Of a stretch of DNA of 64,000 bases, positions 1 through 9,360 are shown one piece after another; the stretch's first letter is position 1; each line of letters opens with the position of its first letter. Position numbers and translations under genes: made by a program. The notes beneath the pieces were generated by a model. That model ran no database searches. It saw only the letters and a list, made by a program, of their open reading frames with translations, and was not told where the DNA came from. The DNA comes from Microbacterium sp. SY138 (GTDB lineage: Bacteria > Actinomycetota > Actinomycetes > Actinomycetales > Microbacteriaceae): NCBI RefSeq assembly GCF_039729145.1, contig NZ_CP155793.1:806001-870000 (forward strand), written 5' to 3'.

Positions 1-1242
1 CAGGCCGAGAGCGAGTACGCCGAGGCCGCTGCGGCACTCTCGAGCAGCCGTGCCGCCGCCGAGGCGCTGAAGACGCTCGACGGTCGCATGGACGAACTCG
101 TCGCCCGTGTCGAACTCCTCGACGCCGAGCGGGAAGACGATGCCAGGGCTCTCGCAGAACTGCGCGAACGGCATGCGCTCCTCCGCCAGCGCAGCGCGGA
201 GGCACACGAGCTGATCGCCGAGGCGCGGGGCGGTTTCGACACAGTTGCCGCACGGATGTCCGTCACCGAGGCGAAGATCGCCGCGGCCCGCGCCGTGATC
301 CATGCGATCTCGGAGCGGGCACGCAGGGTCGAAGCTCTCGCCGAAGCCGAGGCGGAGCGCGAGGCGGCGCTCGCAGACTCCGTGTTCGATGACGAGGCGG
401 CGGCGGAAGACGCTCTACGCTCGGCCACAGAGCAGGAGGCGCTCGACACGCGGATCGCGCAGCATGCGGTGCAACGAGAGAAGGAACGGGCCATCCTGTT
501 CGACCTCGAGTTGCGCACGCTGCCGGAAGAGCCGATAGACCTCGCGCCGGCCGAGCAGGCATCGGCGGACGCACGCAGCGTCTGGACGCGCGCGGTCGAC
601 GAAGCCGCCAGAGCCGCGGCAACCGCAGAGCGGCTCGGAGGGCTGATCGACTCGGCTTCGGACGAGCAGGCTCGCACCGCCGACGATGCCGCGGAGTTCG
701 AGGTGCTGCAGAACCTCGCCGACACGATCGCGGGGCGAGGTGCCAACACCCGCAAGATGACGCTGGAGACGTTCGTGCTGGCCGCGGAGCTCGAGGAGAT
801 CGTCGAGGCGGCCAACCGTCGACTGCACGACATGTCCGCCGGTCGGTATCAGCTGCAGCACTCCGATGCGCTCGCTGCCCGCGGGGCGGCATCCGGACTC
901 GGCATCGTGGTTTTCGACGCCTTCACCGGGCAGACCAGGCCGCCGCAGTCGCTGTCAGGGGGCGAGACGTTCCTCACATCGCTCGCTCTCGCCCTCGGAC
1001 TGGCCGAGGTCGTGACCGCGCGCGCGGGCGGCATCCGCCTCGACACGCTCTTCATCGACGAAGGATTCGGTTCCCTCGACGGCGACACGCTCGATGTCGC
1101 CATGCGCACTCTCGACGAACTACGGCAGGGGGGCCGCACCGTCGGAGTGATCAGTCACGTCGAGGCCATGCAGGAGCAGATCCCCGCCCAGCTCACGGTG
1201 CGCGCACTGCCGAACGGACCCAGCGTCATCGAGGCGCGCTGA
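1..1242 (+). CDS. sbcC: SbcC-type exonuclease ATPase subunit, C-terminal part (5' end outside window)
   Basis: The frame is open from base 1, so only the last 413 residues are visible. The first two thirds are Ala/Glu/Arg-rich coiled coil, typical of the second arm of an SMC/Rad50-like protein. The C-terminal ATPase lobe carries the ABC signature LSGGE (bases 952-966) and a Walker B/D-loop LFIDEGFGSLD (about 1048-1080). In the family this protein pairs with the nuclease SbcD, which would lie upstream, to open hairpins and process DNA ends. The gene converges on the nucleosidase gene that follows. Family assignment is firm; the N-terminal Walker A cannot be seen. Confidence 0.9.
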   Translation, partial: QAESEYAEAAAALSSSRAAAEALKTLDGRMDELVARVELLDAEREDDARALAELRERHALLRQRSAEAHELIAEARGGFDTVAARMSVTEAKIAAARAVIHAISERARRVEALAEAEAEREAALADSVFDDEAAAEDALRSATEQEALDTRIAQHAVQREKERAILFDLELRTLPEEPIDLAPAEQASADARSVWTRAVDEAARAAATAERLGGLIDSASDEQARTADDAAEFEVLQNLADTIAGRGANTRKMTLETFVLAAELEEIVEAANRRLHDMSAGRYQLQHSDALAARGAASGLGIVVFDAFTGQTRPPQSLSGGETFLTSLALALGLAEVVTARAGGIRLDTLFIDEGFGSLDGDTLDVAMRTLDELRQGGRTVGVISHVEAMQEQIPAQLTVRALPNGPSVIEAR

Positions 1243-1298
1243 CCCGAGACCGAGACCGAGATCGAGGCTGACGCGAGCGCGGGAGGGCGCCCCCTTCG

Positions 1299-1856
1299 TC
1301 AGACGCCGTACTCGCTGCGGATGAAGTCGCGCAGCTGCACGCTGCATCGTGCGACGGCCTCGCGCCAATCCGTCAGCGCACCGTCCTCAGCCTGATCGGA
1401 GACGGCGCGGAACACGCGGATCGGCACATCGAACTGTGCGGCGACCCAGATGAAGGCGTACGTCTCCATGTCGACCAGGGCCGCCCCCGACGGACGGATC
1501 ACGGCGGTGACCTCGGCGTCCTCCACGAAGTGGTCACCGGTGGCGATCAGAACACCTTCCCTTCCGGTGCTGACGCGCGCCGGAAGGGAGACGTGCTGGC
1601 CACGGACGCCGTCGAGGTCGGTCACGTCGTGCTGGAATGCGGTTCCGACCTCATGCACGGTCGCCTCGAGAGCGGGGTCGATCGCGCCCGCCGTGCCCAC
1701 GACCACGATCTCGTCGTAGACCCGGGCATCGAGCGCGCGGGTGAGCGCATACGTCGCCGGCAGCTTGCCGGGGCCGGTCACGAGTCGGTCGAAGCCGTCC
1801 AGCTCTTCCGGGAAGGCGGACAGTTCGGAATCAAGGGCAGCGACGAGGAGCTTCAC
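1299..1856 (-). CDS. 5'-methylthioadenosine/S-adenosylhomocysteine nucleosidase-like protein
   Basis: A 185-residue phosphorylase-superfamily protein, shorter than E. coli Pfs (about 232). It keeps the three residues expected for the nucleosidase reaction: Glu11 in ALDSELSAF, the VDMET motif with its Glu, and an Asp in VSDQA. These hydrolases release adenine from MTA or SAH in the cytoplasm. The start is GTG at 1856; a GAGAAT box at 1863-1868 on this strand ends 6 bases before it, fitting a leaderless message. A different purine nucleosidase substrate is possible given the short length. Confidence 0.8.
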   Translation of the reverse strand: MKLLVAALDSELSAFPEELDGFDRLVTGPGKLPATYALTRALDARVYDEIVVVGTAGAIDPALEATVHEVGTAFQHDVTDLDGVRGQHVSLPARVSTGREGVLIATGDHFVEDAEVTAVIRPSGAALVDMETYAFIWVAAQFDVPIRVFRAVSDQAEDGALTDWREAVARCSVQLRDFIRSEYGV

Positions 1857-1964
1857 CGCCCCATTCTCTCAGGACTTCACTGGCAGGAACGTGCGAACGC
1901 CGCGGCGTCACCCGTGCGTAACACAGAGGGGCGATACTGATTCGAGGACAAGACGGAGGATGAC

Positions 1965-2783
1965 ATGTCGTTGCAGCAGCAGATCTCTGAAGACCTCGGC
2001 GTCCGGCCGGAGATCGACCCGGAAGCCGAGGTCGAGCGCCGGGTCGGGTTCCTCGTCGAGTACCTTCGCTCGACCGGCGCGAAGGGCTTCGTGCTCGGCA
2101 TCTCCGGTGGGCAGGACTCCACGCTGGCCGGACGCCTCGCACAGCTCGCGGTCGAACGGGTGCGGTCCGAAGGAGGCGAGGCGAAGTTCCTCGCCGTGCG
2201 TCTGCCCTACCGCGTGCAGCACGACGCGGCAGACGCCGAGGCCGCCCTCGAGTTCATCGCACCCGACTCCTCGGTCGAGGTCAACATCCAGAACGGTGTC
2301 GACGGGGTCGAGGAGGACATCGAGTTCGCGGTCACGAGCGACATCAGCGACTTCAACCGCGGCAACATCAAGGCCCGCGTCCGCATGGTCACGCAGTACG
2401 CACTCGCCGGCCACGACGGGATGCTCGTCATCGGCACCGATCACGCCGCCGAGGCCGTGACCGGCTTCTACACGAAGTTCGGCGACGGTGCGGCTGACGT
2501 CCTGCCGTTGTCGGGGCTGAGCAAACGGCAGGGGCGTTCGCTGCTGCAGTTCCTCGGTGCTCCGGACCGCCTCGCGTTCAAGGTGCCGACCGCCGACCTG
2601 CTCGACGGCCAGCCCGGCCGTGCCGACGAGGACGAGCTGGGTCTCACCTACGAGCAGATCGACGACTTCCTGGAAGGGCGCGACGTCGAGCCCGAGGTCG
2701 CCGGCCGCATCGAGGCGAGGTACCTCGCGACGCAGCACAAGCGCCATCTTCCGGTGACGCCCGACGACACCTGGTGGCGCTGA
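1965..2783 (+). CDS. nadE: NAD+ synthetase, ammonia-dependent type
   Basis: 272 residues, close to the short ammonia-dependent NadE (E. coli 275); the glutaminase domain of longer versions is absent. The N-type ATP pyrophosphatase P-loop SGGQDS is at residues 47-52. The second half carries the family's conserved GTDHAAE and [11 protein letters not shown] stretches. It amidates deamido-NAD to NAD+ in the last step of NAD synthesis. A GGAGGA Shine-Dalgarno sits just before ATG 1965. It is divergent from the nucleosidase gene. Confidence 0.95.
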   Translation: MSLQQQISEDLGVRPEIDPEAEVERRVGFLVEYLRSTGAKGFVLGISGGQDSTLAGRLAQLAVERVRSEGGEAKFLAVRLPYRVQHDAADAEAALEFIAPDSSVEVNIQNGVDGVEEDIEFAVTSDISDFNRGNIKARVRMVTQYALAGHDGMLVIGTDHAAEAVTGFYTKFGDGAADVLPLSGLSKRQGRSLLQFLGAPDRLAFKVPTADLLDGQPGRADEDELGLTYEQIDDFLEGRDVEPEVAGRIEARYLATQHKRHLPVTPDDTWWR

Positions 2784-2865
2784 CCCGCTTTCCCGGGAGG
2801 ACCACGCTTTCGCCCGTGTCGGATGCCGCGGATAGTGTCGAAGCATCCGACAGAACGGGAGCATC

Positions 2866-5800
2866 GTGCGGATCGACACTCAGGCGCAGCGCGTCATCTG
2901 GAGCGCGAGCGACCTCAAGGCGGCCGCGGAGTGCGAATTCGCGTGGTGTCGGGCGATCGACGCGAAGCTCGGAAGAGTGCCCGCGGTCGAAGAGCCGGAA
3001 GACGCGACCCTGAAGCGGGCCGCCGAGTTGGGCGATGTGCACGAGCAGAACGTGCTGGCCCGCTACATCGACGACCTCGGTGACGAGAACGTCCACCGCA
3101 TCGAGAAGGTCTCTTCCGTCGATGCCGATGCATTGGCGGCTGCGGTCGACGAGACCATTGCCGCCCTCCGCTCGGATGCGGAGGTCGTCTTCCAGGCGGC
3201 TTTCGCGACCGAGGAGTTCGTCGGTTTCGCCGACTTCCTCCGCAAGGATCACGACGGCTGCTGGCGGGTGCAGGACTCCAAGCTCGCCCGCAAGGCCCGC
3301 GTCACGGCGCTCATGCAGCTGGCGGCATATGTCGACCAGCTCGATCGCCTCGGCATCCCGCGCTCCGACGAGGTCGACCTCATCCTCGGCGACGGCACGC
3401 TCAGCACGCACACCGTCGACGATCTCCTTCCGCTGTTCCAGGTGCGGCGGGCGCGACTGCGTGCCCTCATCGCCGATCGACGCATCGCCGACGGCGTGGC
3501 GGGCGCGCCGCTCGCATGGGGCGATGATCGCGGCGACCTCCAGATCGTGGCCTGTGGCCGCTGCGCCACCTGCGAGGAGCAGGTGCTCGCGCATCGCGAC
3601 CTCCTGATGGTGGCGCGGATGCGTCCGGTGCAGCGAGCACGTCTGCGGGCATCCGGCATCGAGACGATCGACGAGTTGGCCGTGGCACCCGACGCTCCCG
3701 CGGGCATGAACGTCGACACGTTCGAGACTCTCCGAGCCCAGGCGCGTCTGCAGCTGCGTGCTGACGCCGAGGGAGCACCGACATTCGACGTCCACTACGC
3801 GCAGGCGATCCACACACTCCCGCTGCCCAGTCACGGCGATATCTTCTTCGACTTCGAGGGCGACCCGCTCTACACCGAACCCGCTCCCGACGGCGAGGCG
3901 CAGTGGGGGATCGACTACCTCTTCGGCTGGGTCGACAACGCTGACCAGTACTCGGCGTTGTGGGCTCATACCTTCGCCGACGAGAAGCGGGCTCTCGAGA
4001 CGTTCCTCGACTTCGTCAATGCGCGCAGGCTGGCGCATCCCGGCATGCACATCTACCACTACGCGCCGTACGAGACCTCGCACCTCGTGGCGATGGCCGC
4101 GCGGCACGGCGTGCGCGAGGGCGAGGTCGATCGGCTGCTGCGCGAAGGCGTGTTCGTCGACCTCTACCCGCTCGTGCTGCGGACCGTCCGGGTCGGCTCC
4201 CGGTCGTACTCGATCAAGAAACTCGAACCGCTCTACATGGGCGACGACGTGCGCACCAGCGACGTGCAGAAGGGCGACGACTCGATCGTGCAGTACGTCG
4301 CCGCTCGTGAGCTCGCGGCGGCGGGGGAGAAAGCCGAGGCCGACGCAGTGCTGGCCGACCTCGCCGATTACAACCGCTATGACTGCGTGTCGACACGACG
4401 CCTGCGCAACTGGCTCATCGACATCGCACGCCGGAAGGGCGTGACGCCCGCGCCGCCCGACGATGCCGACGAGGTCATCTACGAGCCGTCCCCCCGTTCC
4501 GTCGCGCTGCTCGCCGATGCGGAACGCGCCGTGGAAGACGGCGGCGACGGGCTCGTGCACCGTATCGCCGCCGCGGCCATCGACTACTTCCCCCGCGAGG
4601 CGAAGAGCTTCTGGGTGTCGCATTTCCAGCGGCTGCGAGAGCCGGTGACGATGTGGGACGGCACGCGTGATGTGGTGAAGATCGATCGCCCGTCGTCGGT
4701 CTTGCGCCGCGAGTGGAGCATCGGCGAGGGACGACGTGTGATGTCGCGTGACATCGAGATCCGCGGCGAGGTGTCGCCCGGCACGACGCTCGGCCCGGGT
4801 GCGCAGCCGTTCGCGCTCTACGAGGTCCCGGCCCCCTTCGACACCGAGGTGCCTTCACGCGCCGTCCACGTGCCGCACACCGTCACGGTGGTCGAGGTGC
4901 TCGACGACGGCTACCTCGTCTCCGAGTCGGCAGTGCAGGGTCAGACCTGGGACGAGCTGCCGCTCGCTCTCACCCCGGCGGCGCCTCCGCGAGTGGTCTC
5001 ACTGCAGGGAGCGATCGACGAGTGGGCCGATGCCGTGCACGCGGCCGCCCCCGGCTTCCCGCACGACGCGGCGACCGACATCCTGCGTCGAATTCCCCCG
5101 CGCACGACATCGGGCGAAGCACTGCCCCCGGCCCGCGACGACACGATCGATGCGATCGTGCGTGGTGTGCTCGACCTCGACCGCAGCTACCTGGCGGTGC
5201 AGGGCCCTCCGGGGACAGGGAAGACCTATACGGGATCGCGTGTGATCGCGCGCCTGGTGAACGAACACGGTTTCAAAGTCGGCGTCGTGGCGCAGTCGCA
5301 TGCGATCATCGAGACCCTTCTCGCGCGCATCGTCGCCGACGGCGTCGCGCCGGCGCAGGTCGCGAAGGCGCCGAAAGATCCCGAGGCAGAGCCGCCGTAC
5401 ACCGTGATCCCGAAGAACGGCATGGCATCGTTCCTCGCCGAGCACGCGGGCGAGGGGGCCGTCGTCGGTGGCACGGCCTGGGATTTCAGCAACACCCAGC
5501 GTGTCGATCGTGCCGGCCTCGATCTTCTCGTGATCGACGAGGCGGGTCAGTTCTCGCTCGCCTCGACGATCGCCGTCGCGGCTGGGGCGAAGCGGCTGCT
5601 GCTCCTCGGTGATCCGCAACAGCTCCCGCAGGTGAGCCAGGGCGCGCATCCGGAGCCGGTCGACACCTCGGCCCTCGGCTGGGTGATGGACGGCGACCCC
5701 GTGGTGCGGCCCGAATACGGGTACTTCCTCGCACGGTCGTGGCGGATGCATCCGTTCGTGGCTGCGCCGGTGTCGAAGCTCGCCTACGCCGGACAACTCG

Positions 5801-6336
5801 CCTCGGCGCCGGGAACCGAGCGCCGCTCACTCGACGGAGTCGATCCGGGGCTGCACGTCGTGCCGCTGCGCGACCGCGGCAACGCGACGCAGTCACCGGA
5901 GGAAGCCGCCGAGGTCGTACGACTCGTGCGCGATCTGGTCGGGAGAACGTTCACCGACAACGACCCCGACGCCTCGACGAGGCCGCTCACGCCGTCCGAC
6001 ATCATCGTCGTCACGCCTTACAACGCGCAGCGTCAGCTGGTGCTCGACGCGCTTTCCGACGCCGGCTTCCCCGACGTTCCGGTGGGCACTGTCGATAACT
6101 TCCAAGGCAAGGAGGCTGTCGTCTCCATCACGTCGCTCGCCGCCTCGAGCGGACGGGACGCTCCCCGCGGACCCGAGTTCCTGCTGCTCCAGAATCGGCT
6201 CAACGTGGCGATCTCCCGCGCGCAGGTCGTCGCCTATCTGATCCACTCGCCCGCGTTGCTCGACGATCTGCCGTACACGCCGGAGGGAGTGGCTCGGCTC
6301 AGCGCCTTCGCCCGCTTGGTCGGTGCGGCGGAATGA
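2866..6336 (+). CDS. TM0106-family RecB-like nuclease fused to an RNase H-like exonuclease and an SF1 helicase
   Basis: 1156 residues with a GTG start behind GGGAG. Domains in order: (1) a RecB/Cas4-like PD-(D/E)xK nuclease, with Asp123 and Asp137-x-Lys139; Cys23 plus Cys230-x2-Cys233-x2-Cys236 look like the four ligands of the Fe-S cluster found in Cas4, AddB and Dna2. (2) A DEDD-type RNase H-fold domain beginning DIFFDFEGD (325-333), with a later YNRYDC motif. (3) A Dna2/Upf1-like SF1 helicase: Walker A GPPGTGKT 780-787, Walker B DEAG 891-894, LLGDPQQLPQ, and VDNFQGKEA at 1076-1084. All motifs look intact. The architecture implies DNA end processing; the cellular role is not established. 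The stop overlaps the next start (ATGA). Confidence 0.85.
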   Translation: MRIDTQAQRVIWSASDLKAAAECEFAWCRAIDAKLGRVPAVEEPEDATLKRAAELGDVHEQNVLARYIDDLGDENVHRIEKVSSVDADALAAAVDETIAALRSDAEVVFQAAFATEEFVGFADFLRKDHDGCWRVQDSKLARKARVTALMQLAAYVDQLDRLGIPRSDEVDLILGDGTLSTHTVDDLLPLFQVRRARLRALIADRRIADGVAGAPLAWGDDRGDLQIVACGRCATCEEQVLAHRDLLMVARMRPVQRARLRASGIETIDELAVAPDAPAGMNVDTFETLRAQARLQLRADAEGAPTFDVHYAQAIHTLPLPSHGDIFFDFEGDPLYTEPAPDGEAQWGIDYLFGWVDNADQYSALWAHTFADEKRALETFLDFVNARRLAHPGMHIYHYAPYETSHLVAMAARHGVREGEVDRLLREGVFVDLYPLVLRTVRVGSRSYSIKKLEPLYMGDDVRTSDVQKGDDSIVQYVAARELAAAGEKAEADAVLADLADYNRYDCVSTRRLRNWLIDIARRKGVTPAPPDDADEVIYEPSPRSVALLADAERAVEDGGDGLVHRIAAAAIDYFPREAKSFWVSHFQRLREPVTMWDGTRDVVKIDRPSSVLRREWSIGEGRRVMSRDIEIRGEVSPGTTLGPGAQPFALYEVPAPFDTEVPSRAVHVPHTVTVVEVLDDGYLVSESAVQGQTWDELPLALTPAAPPRVVSLQGAIDEWADAVHAAAPGFPHDAATDILRRIPPRTTSGEALPPARDDTIDAIVRGVLDLDRSYLAVQGPPGTGKTYTGSRVIARLVNEHGFKVGVVAQSHAIIETLLARIVADGVAPAQVAKAPKDPEAEPPYTVIPKNGMASFLAEHAGEGAVVGGTAWDFSNTQRVDRAGLDLLVIDEAGQFSLASTIAVAAGAKRLLLLGDPQQLPQVSQGAHPEPVDTSALGWVMDGDPVVRPEYGYFLARSWRMHPFVAAPVSKLAYAGQLASAPGTERRSLDGVDPGLHVVPLRDRGNATQSPEEAAEVVRLVRDLVGRTFTDNDPDASTRPLTPSDIIVVTPYNAQRQLVLDALSDAGFPDVPVGTVDNFQGKEAVVSITSLAASSGRDAPRGPEFLLLQNRLNVAISRAQVVAYLIHSPALLDDLPYTPEGVARLSAFARLVGAAE

Positions 6337-7127
6337 GCGAGCCGACGCACGCGCACTCGACAGACGAGATCCTGCGCGCGGCTGCGGCCTGGGTGTGGTT
6401 CCCGCGCGACAGCGAGCACGAGCGCAGTGAGTTGCTCCTCGTGCGGGATCCGTCGAGATTCGGCGGCGGAGTCCGCGGTTCCCAGGTGAGCTCCGTCCTC
6501 GAGCCCACGGAGATCGTCGACCATGCTCTGGAGCGGACGACAGCGTGGGGCGCGTCGAGATTCACCTTCTGGACGAACCCCTCCGACCGTCCGGACGTCG
6601 AGGAGGAGCTTCGTCGGCGGGGAGCGGAGCATATCGATACGGTGGCCGTGTTCGCTCGACCGGTCGATGGAGCCGCAGCAGTCGATGTGCCGGACGACAT
6701 CACCGTCGAGGTCGTGCGCACGCTGGAGCAGGTGCGCGACGTCGACGCGGTCAACGTGCCCGTGTGGCAGCAGGAGCCCCTCGACCCGCAGGGACTGAGG
6801 GCGGAGCTCGCCGAGGTGACGACGGCGCTCGAGACTCGCGAAGGCTTCCGGATCCTCGCGCGGATCGGCGGCCGGGCGGTCAGCACCGGCGGGTGCACGA
6901 TCGACGGTGGATTCGTCCGGCTCTGGGGCGCTTCGACACTGCCGGAGTACCGGGGGCGCGGCGCGTACCGCGCGGTCCTCGCCGAGCGCCTCCGAGAAAG
7001 CGCAGCCTGGGGAGCCACGACGGCGCTCGTCAAGGGGCGCGTCTCGACGTCGGCCCCGATCCTGGCGCGCGCCGGCTTCACCCACTTCGGCGACGAGCGC
7101 GCCTACCGCCTGACTCTCGAAGCCTGA
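6333..7127 (+). CDS. GNAT family N-acetyltransferase
   Basis: 264 residues. The C-terminal half has the acetyl-CoA pyrophosphate-binding loop (YRGRGAYRAV, near residue 210) and a final ARAGF strand typical of GNAT enzymes. The N-terminal half has no motif I can name but resembles a second, degenerate GNAT fold. It overlaps the nuclease-helicase stop by four bases (ATGA), so the two are translationally coupled, though nothing shows a shared function. The substrate is unknown. Confidence 0.8.
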   Translation: MSEPTHAHSTDEILRAAAAWVWFPRDSEHERSELLLVRDPSRFGGGVRGSQVSSVLEPTEIVDHALERTTAWGASRFTFWTNPSDRPDVEEELRRRGAEHIDTVAVFARPVDGAAAVDVPDDITVEVVRTLEQVRDVDAVNVPVWQQEPLDPQGLRAELAEVTTALETREGFRILARIGGRAVSTGGCTIDGGFVRLWGASTLPEYRGRGAYRAVLAERLRESAAWGATTALVKGRVSTSAPILARAGFTHFGDERAYRLTLEA

Positions 7128-7148
7128 CTCCGTCGGGGCAGGTCCGCG

Positions 7149-7781
7149 TCAGACCGTGCCGTAGAGCCGATCGCCGGCGTCGCCGAGTCCGGGCACGATG
7201 TACCCCTTCTCGTCGAGGCGCTCGTCGAGCGCGCCGAGCACGAGGGTCACATCGCGGTCGCCCGCCATCGCCTCGATCGCGGCGACGCCCTCCGGGGTGC
7301 CGAGCAGGCAGATCGCCGTGACGTCCTTCGCACCGCGGTCGAACAGGAACTGGATCGCGGCGGCCAGCGAACCCCCGGTCGCGAGCATCGGGTCGATCGC
7401 GAAGCACTGACGGTCGCTCAGATCGTCGGGCAGACGCTCGGCGTAGGTCGTCGGCTCGAACGTGGTCTCGTCGCGCACCATGCCGAGAAAGCCGACCTCG
7501 GCGGTCGGGAGCAGCTTCACGAGGCCTTCGAGCATGCCGAGACCGGCACGCAGGATCGGCACGACGATCGGTCGCGGCTCCGAGATCTTCACGCCCGTCG
7601 TGGTGGTCACCGGGGTCGTGATCTCGATCGGGCTGACCTTCACGTTGCGTGTCGCCTCGTACGCGAGCAGCGTGACGAGCTCCTCCGTGAGCTGCCGGAA
7701 GACCGGCGACGGCGTGCGCGCATCGCGCAGTACCGAGAGCTTGTGAGTGATGAGAGGGTGGTCGGCCACGTGAACACGCAT
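7149..7781 (-). CDS. upp: Uracil phosphoribosyltransferase
   Basis: 210 residues, the normal length for Upp. The PRPP-binding loop DPMLATGGS is at 130-138 and the uracil-binding end ([13 protein letters not shown]) is intact. It converts uracil and PRPP to UMP in pyrimidine salvage. The ATG at 7781 is chosen because the protein then begins like family members ([10 protein letters not shown]) and because TACCCT (7788-7793, this strand) ends 6 bases before it, a leaderless arrangement. Longer in-frame extensions would run upstream of this promoter. Confidence 0.95.
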   Translation of the reverse strand: MRVHVADHPLITHKLSVLRDARTPSPVFRQLTEELVTLLAYEATRNVKVSPIEITTPVTTTTGVKISEPRPIVVPILRAGLGMLEGLVKLLPTAEVGFLGMVRDETTFEPTTYAERLPDDLSDRQCFAIDPMLATGGSLAAAIQFLFDRGAKDVTAICLLGTPEGVAAIEAMAGDRDVTLVLGALDERLDEKGYIVPGLGDAGDRLYGTV

Positions 7782-7861
7782 GGATACAGGGTAATGCGCC
7801 GCGCGGTCGGGCACGACATCGAAGCTCCGCCCGCGCTCGGCGGCTGTCGTAGGCTCGACGC

Positions 7862-8317
7862 ATGACCGCTGCAGATGACCTCGCGATGCAGCGCGCCCTC
7901 GTGCTCGCCGCCGAGGCGGCCGCGGCATCCGAGATCCCCGTCGGTGCCGTCGTGATCGACGGGGGAGGGCGGATCATCGCCGAAGGGCGCAACACCCGCG
8001 AGGAGACCCACGATCCGACCGGTCACGCCGAGATCGAGGCGCTGCGGCGCGCGGCGGCGTCCGTCGGTTCCTGGAACCTCGATGGGCACACGCTCGTGGT
8101 CACCCTCGAGCCGTGCATCATGTGTGCCGGTGCCATCCTGCAGTCCCGCGTCGGCCGTGTGGTGTTCGGAGCCTGGGACGACAAGGCCGGCGCGGCCGGG
8201 TCCATGTACGACGTGCTGCGCGATCGCCGGCTGCCTTACCGGGCCGAGGTCATCGGCGGTGTCCAGGCCGACGCGGCCACAGCGGTGCTGCGTTCGTTCT
8301 TCGAGCAGCGTCGCTGA
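7862..8317 (+). CDS. tadA: tRNA adenosine(34) deaminase
   Basis: 151 residues of the cytidine/deoxycytidylate deaminase fold. Zinc ligand and catalytic Glu are in HAEIEA (His55, Glu57) and the other ligands in PCIMC (Cys85, Cys88). TadA makes inosine at the wobble position of tRNA-Arg(ACG). TAGGCT at 7850-7855 ends 6 bases before ATG 7862 and there is no Shine-Dalgarno, so the message is probably leaderless. It is divergent from upp and converges with the cation transporter gene, with only 12 bases between the stops. Confidence 0.92.
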   Translation: MTAADDLAMQRALVLAAEAAAASEIPVGAVVIDGGGRIIAEGRNTREETHDPTGHAEIEALRRAAASVGSWNLDGHTLVVTLEPCIMCAGAILQSRVGRVVFGAWDDKAGAAGSMYDVLRDRRLPYRAEVIGGVQADAATAVLRSFFEQRR

Positions 8318-8329
8318 GTCGAGCTCCGC

Positions 8330-9301
8330 TCAGTCGGACGACTTCAGCACGAAGACGTCGGTCGAGGGCTCGGGGTCGATCGCCGGGCGGTACACGTCGG
8401 GCTCGATGTAGACGATCCGCGCCACCGGAACGGCCTCGCGGATACGGGCCTCGATCGCGTTGATGTCGTCGGCGGCCTCGCGCAGCGGCTTGTCGGCGTT
8501 CAGCGCGATCTTCGCGGCGACCATCAGCTCGTCCGGGCCGAGGTAGAGCGTCTTCATGTGGATGATCTTCTCGATCTCATCGCCCGCGTTGATCGCGTCC
8601 ACGATACGGTCGTGGTCCGCCTGCGTCGCGCCTTCACCGACCAGGAGGCTCTTCGTCTCGACGCCCAGTACGATCGCGATCAGCACCAGCAGCACACCGA
8701 TCATCACGGTGCCGAGTGCATCGAACATCGGGTTGCCCGTGATGAGGGTGAGGCCGACGCCGAGAAGGGCGAACGTGAGGCCGGTCAGCGCTCCCACGTC
8801 TTCGAGCAGCACGACCGGGAGCTCAGGTGCCTTCGAACGACGCACGAACGACACCCACGACTGGCCCTTCTCCCGCACGAGGTTGCTCTCGCGCACGGCG
8901 GTGCGCAGCGAGAAGGATTCGAGCCCGATCGCGACGACGAGCACGACGAGCGGCAGCCACCACCACGTCTTGTCGAGCTCGTGCGGATTCGTGAGCTTCT
9001 CGACGCCTTCGTAGATCGCGAAGAGGCCGCCGACCGAGAAGAGGATGATCGAGACGACGAAGGCGTAGACGTAGCGCTCTCGCCCGTACCCGAACGGGTG
9101 CGCACGGTCGGCCTCGCGTCGGGCCTTGCGCCCTCCCAGCATCAGCAGCAGCTGGTTTCCGGAGTCGGCGACGGAGTGGATCGCCTCCGCGAGCATCGAG
9201 GCAGACCCGGAGAGGGCCCAGGCGATGAACTTCGCGAGGGCGATGCCCATGTTCGCCAGGAACGCCGCGACGATGGCCTTGTTGCCTCCGGATGCACTCA
9301 T
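8330..9301 (-). CDS. Cation diffusion facilitator family transporter
   Basis: 323 residues: an N-terminal half with about six membrane segments and a cytoplasmic C-terminal domain. The first metal-binding helix shows HSVADSGNQ, matching the HSxxD pattern of CDF proteins. CDF proteins exchange protons for divalent cations such as Zn2+, Mn2+, Fe2+ or Co2+; the metal cannot be told from sequence. TAGACT at 9308-9313 on this strand ends 6 bases before the ATG, so a leaderless message is likely. It is divergent from proC, whose start also looks leaderless, with 59 bases between them. Confidence 0.88.
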   Translation of the reverse strand: MSASGGNKAIVAAFLANMGIALAKFIAWALSGSASMLAEAIHSVADSGNQLLLMLGGRKARREADRAHPFGYGRERYVYAFVVSIILFSVGGLFAIYEGVEKLTNPHELDKTWWWLPLVVLVVAIGLESFSLRTAVRESNLVREKGQSWVSFVRRSKAPELPVVLLEDVGALTGLTFALLGVGLTLITGNPMFDALGTVMIGVLLVLIAIVLGVETKSLLVGEGATQADHDRIVDAINAGDEIEKIIHMKTLYLGPDELMVAAKIALNADKPLREAADDINAIEARIREAVPVARIVYIEPDVYRPAIDPEPSTDVFVLKSSD

Positions 9302-9360
9302 GGGACGAGTCTAGAACCGCCCGCCCGAGGATGTCGGAGTGCCCGCCGTAGGATGACGAC

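Noticed and set aside
1244..1267. Short CCGAGA tandem repeat after sbcC as a terminator or repeat element
   Set aside because: Only about four imperfect units, with no dyad; easily produced by chance in this base composition.
2644..4623. A 659-codon open frame on the minus strand opposite the nuclease-helicase gene
   Set aside because: It mirrors a real gene in another frame, lacks domain motifs, and arises because high G+C DNA has few stop codons. Similar long mirror frames at 13339-15510 and 53587-56679 were rejected for the same reason.
2866..6336. Nuclease-helicase as a Cas4-bearing CRISPR or defence locus
   Set aside because: No repeat-spacer array, cas gene or restriction gene lies nearby; neighbours are housekeeping genes and the Cas4-like Cys pattern is shared with AddB and Dna2.
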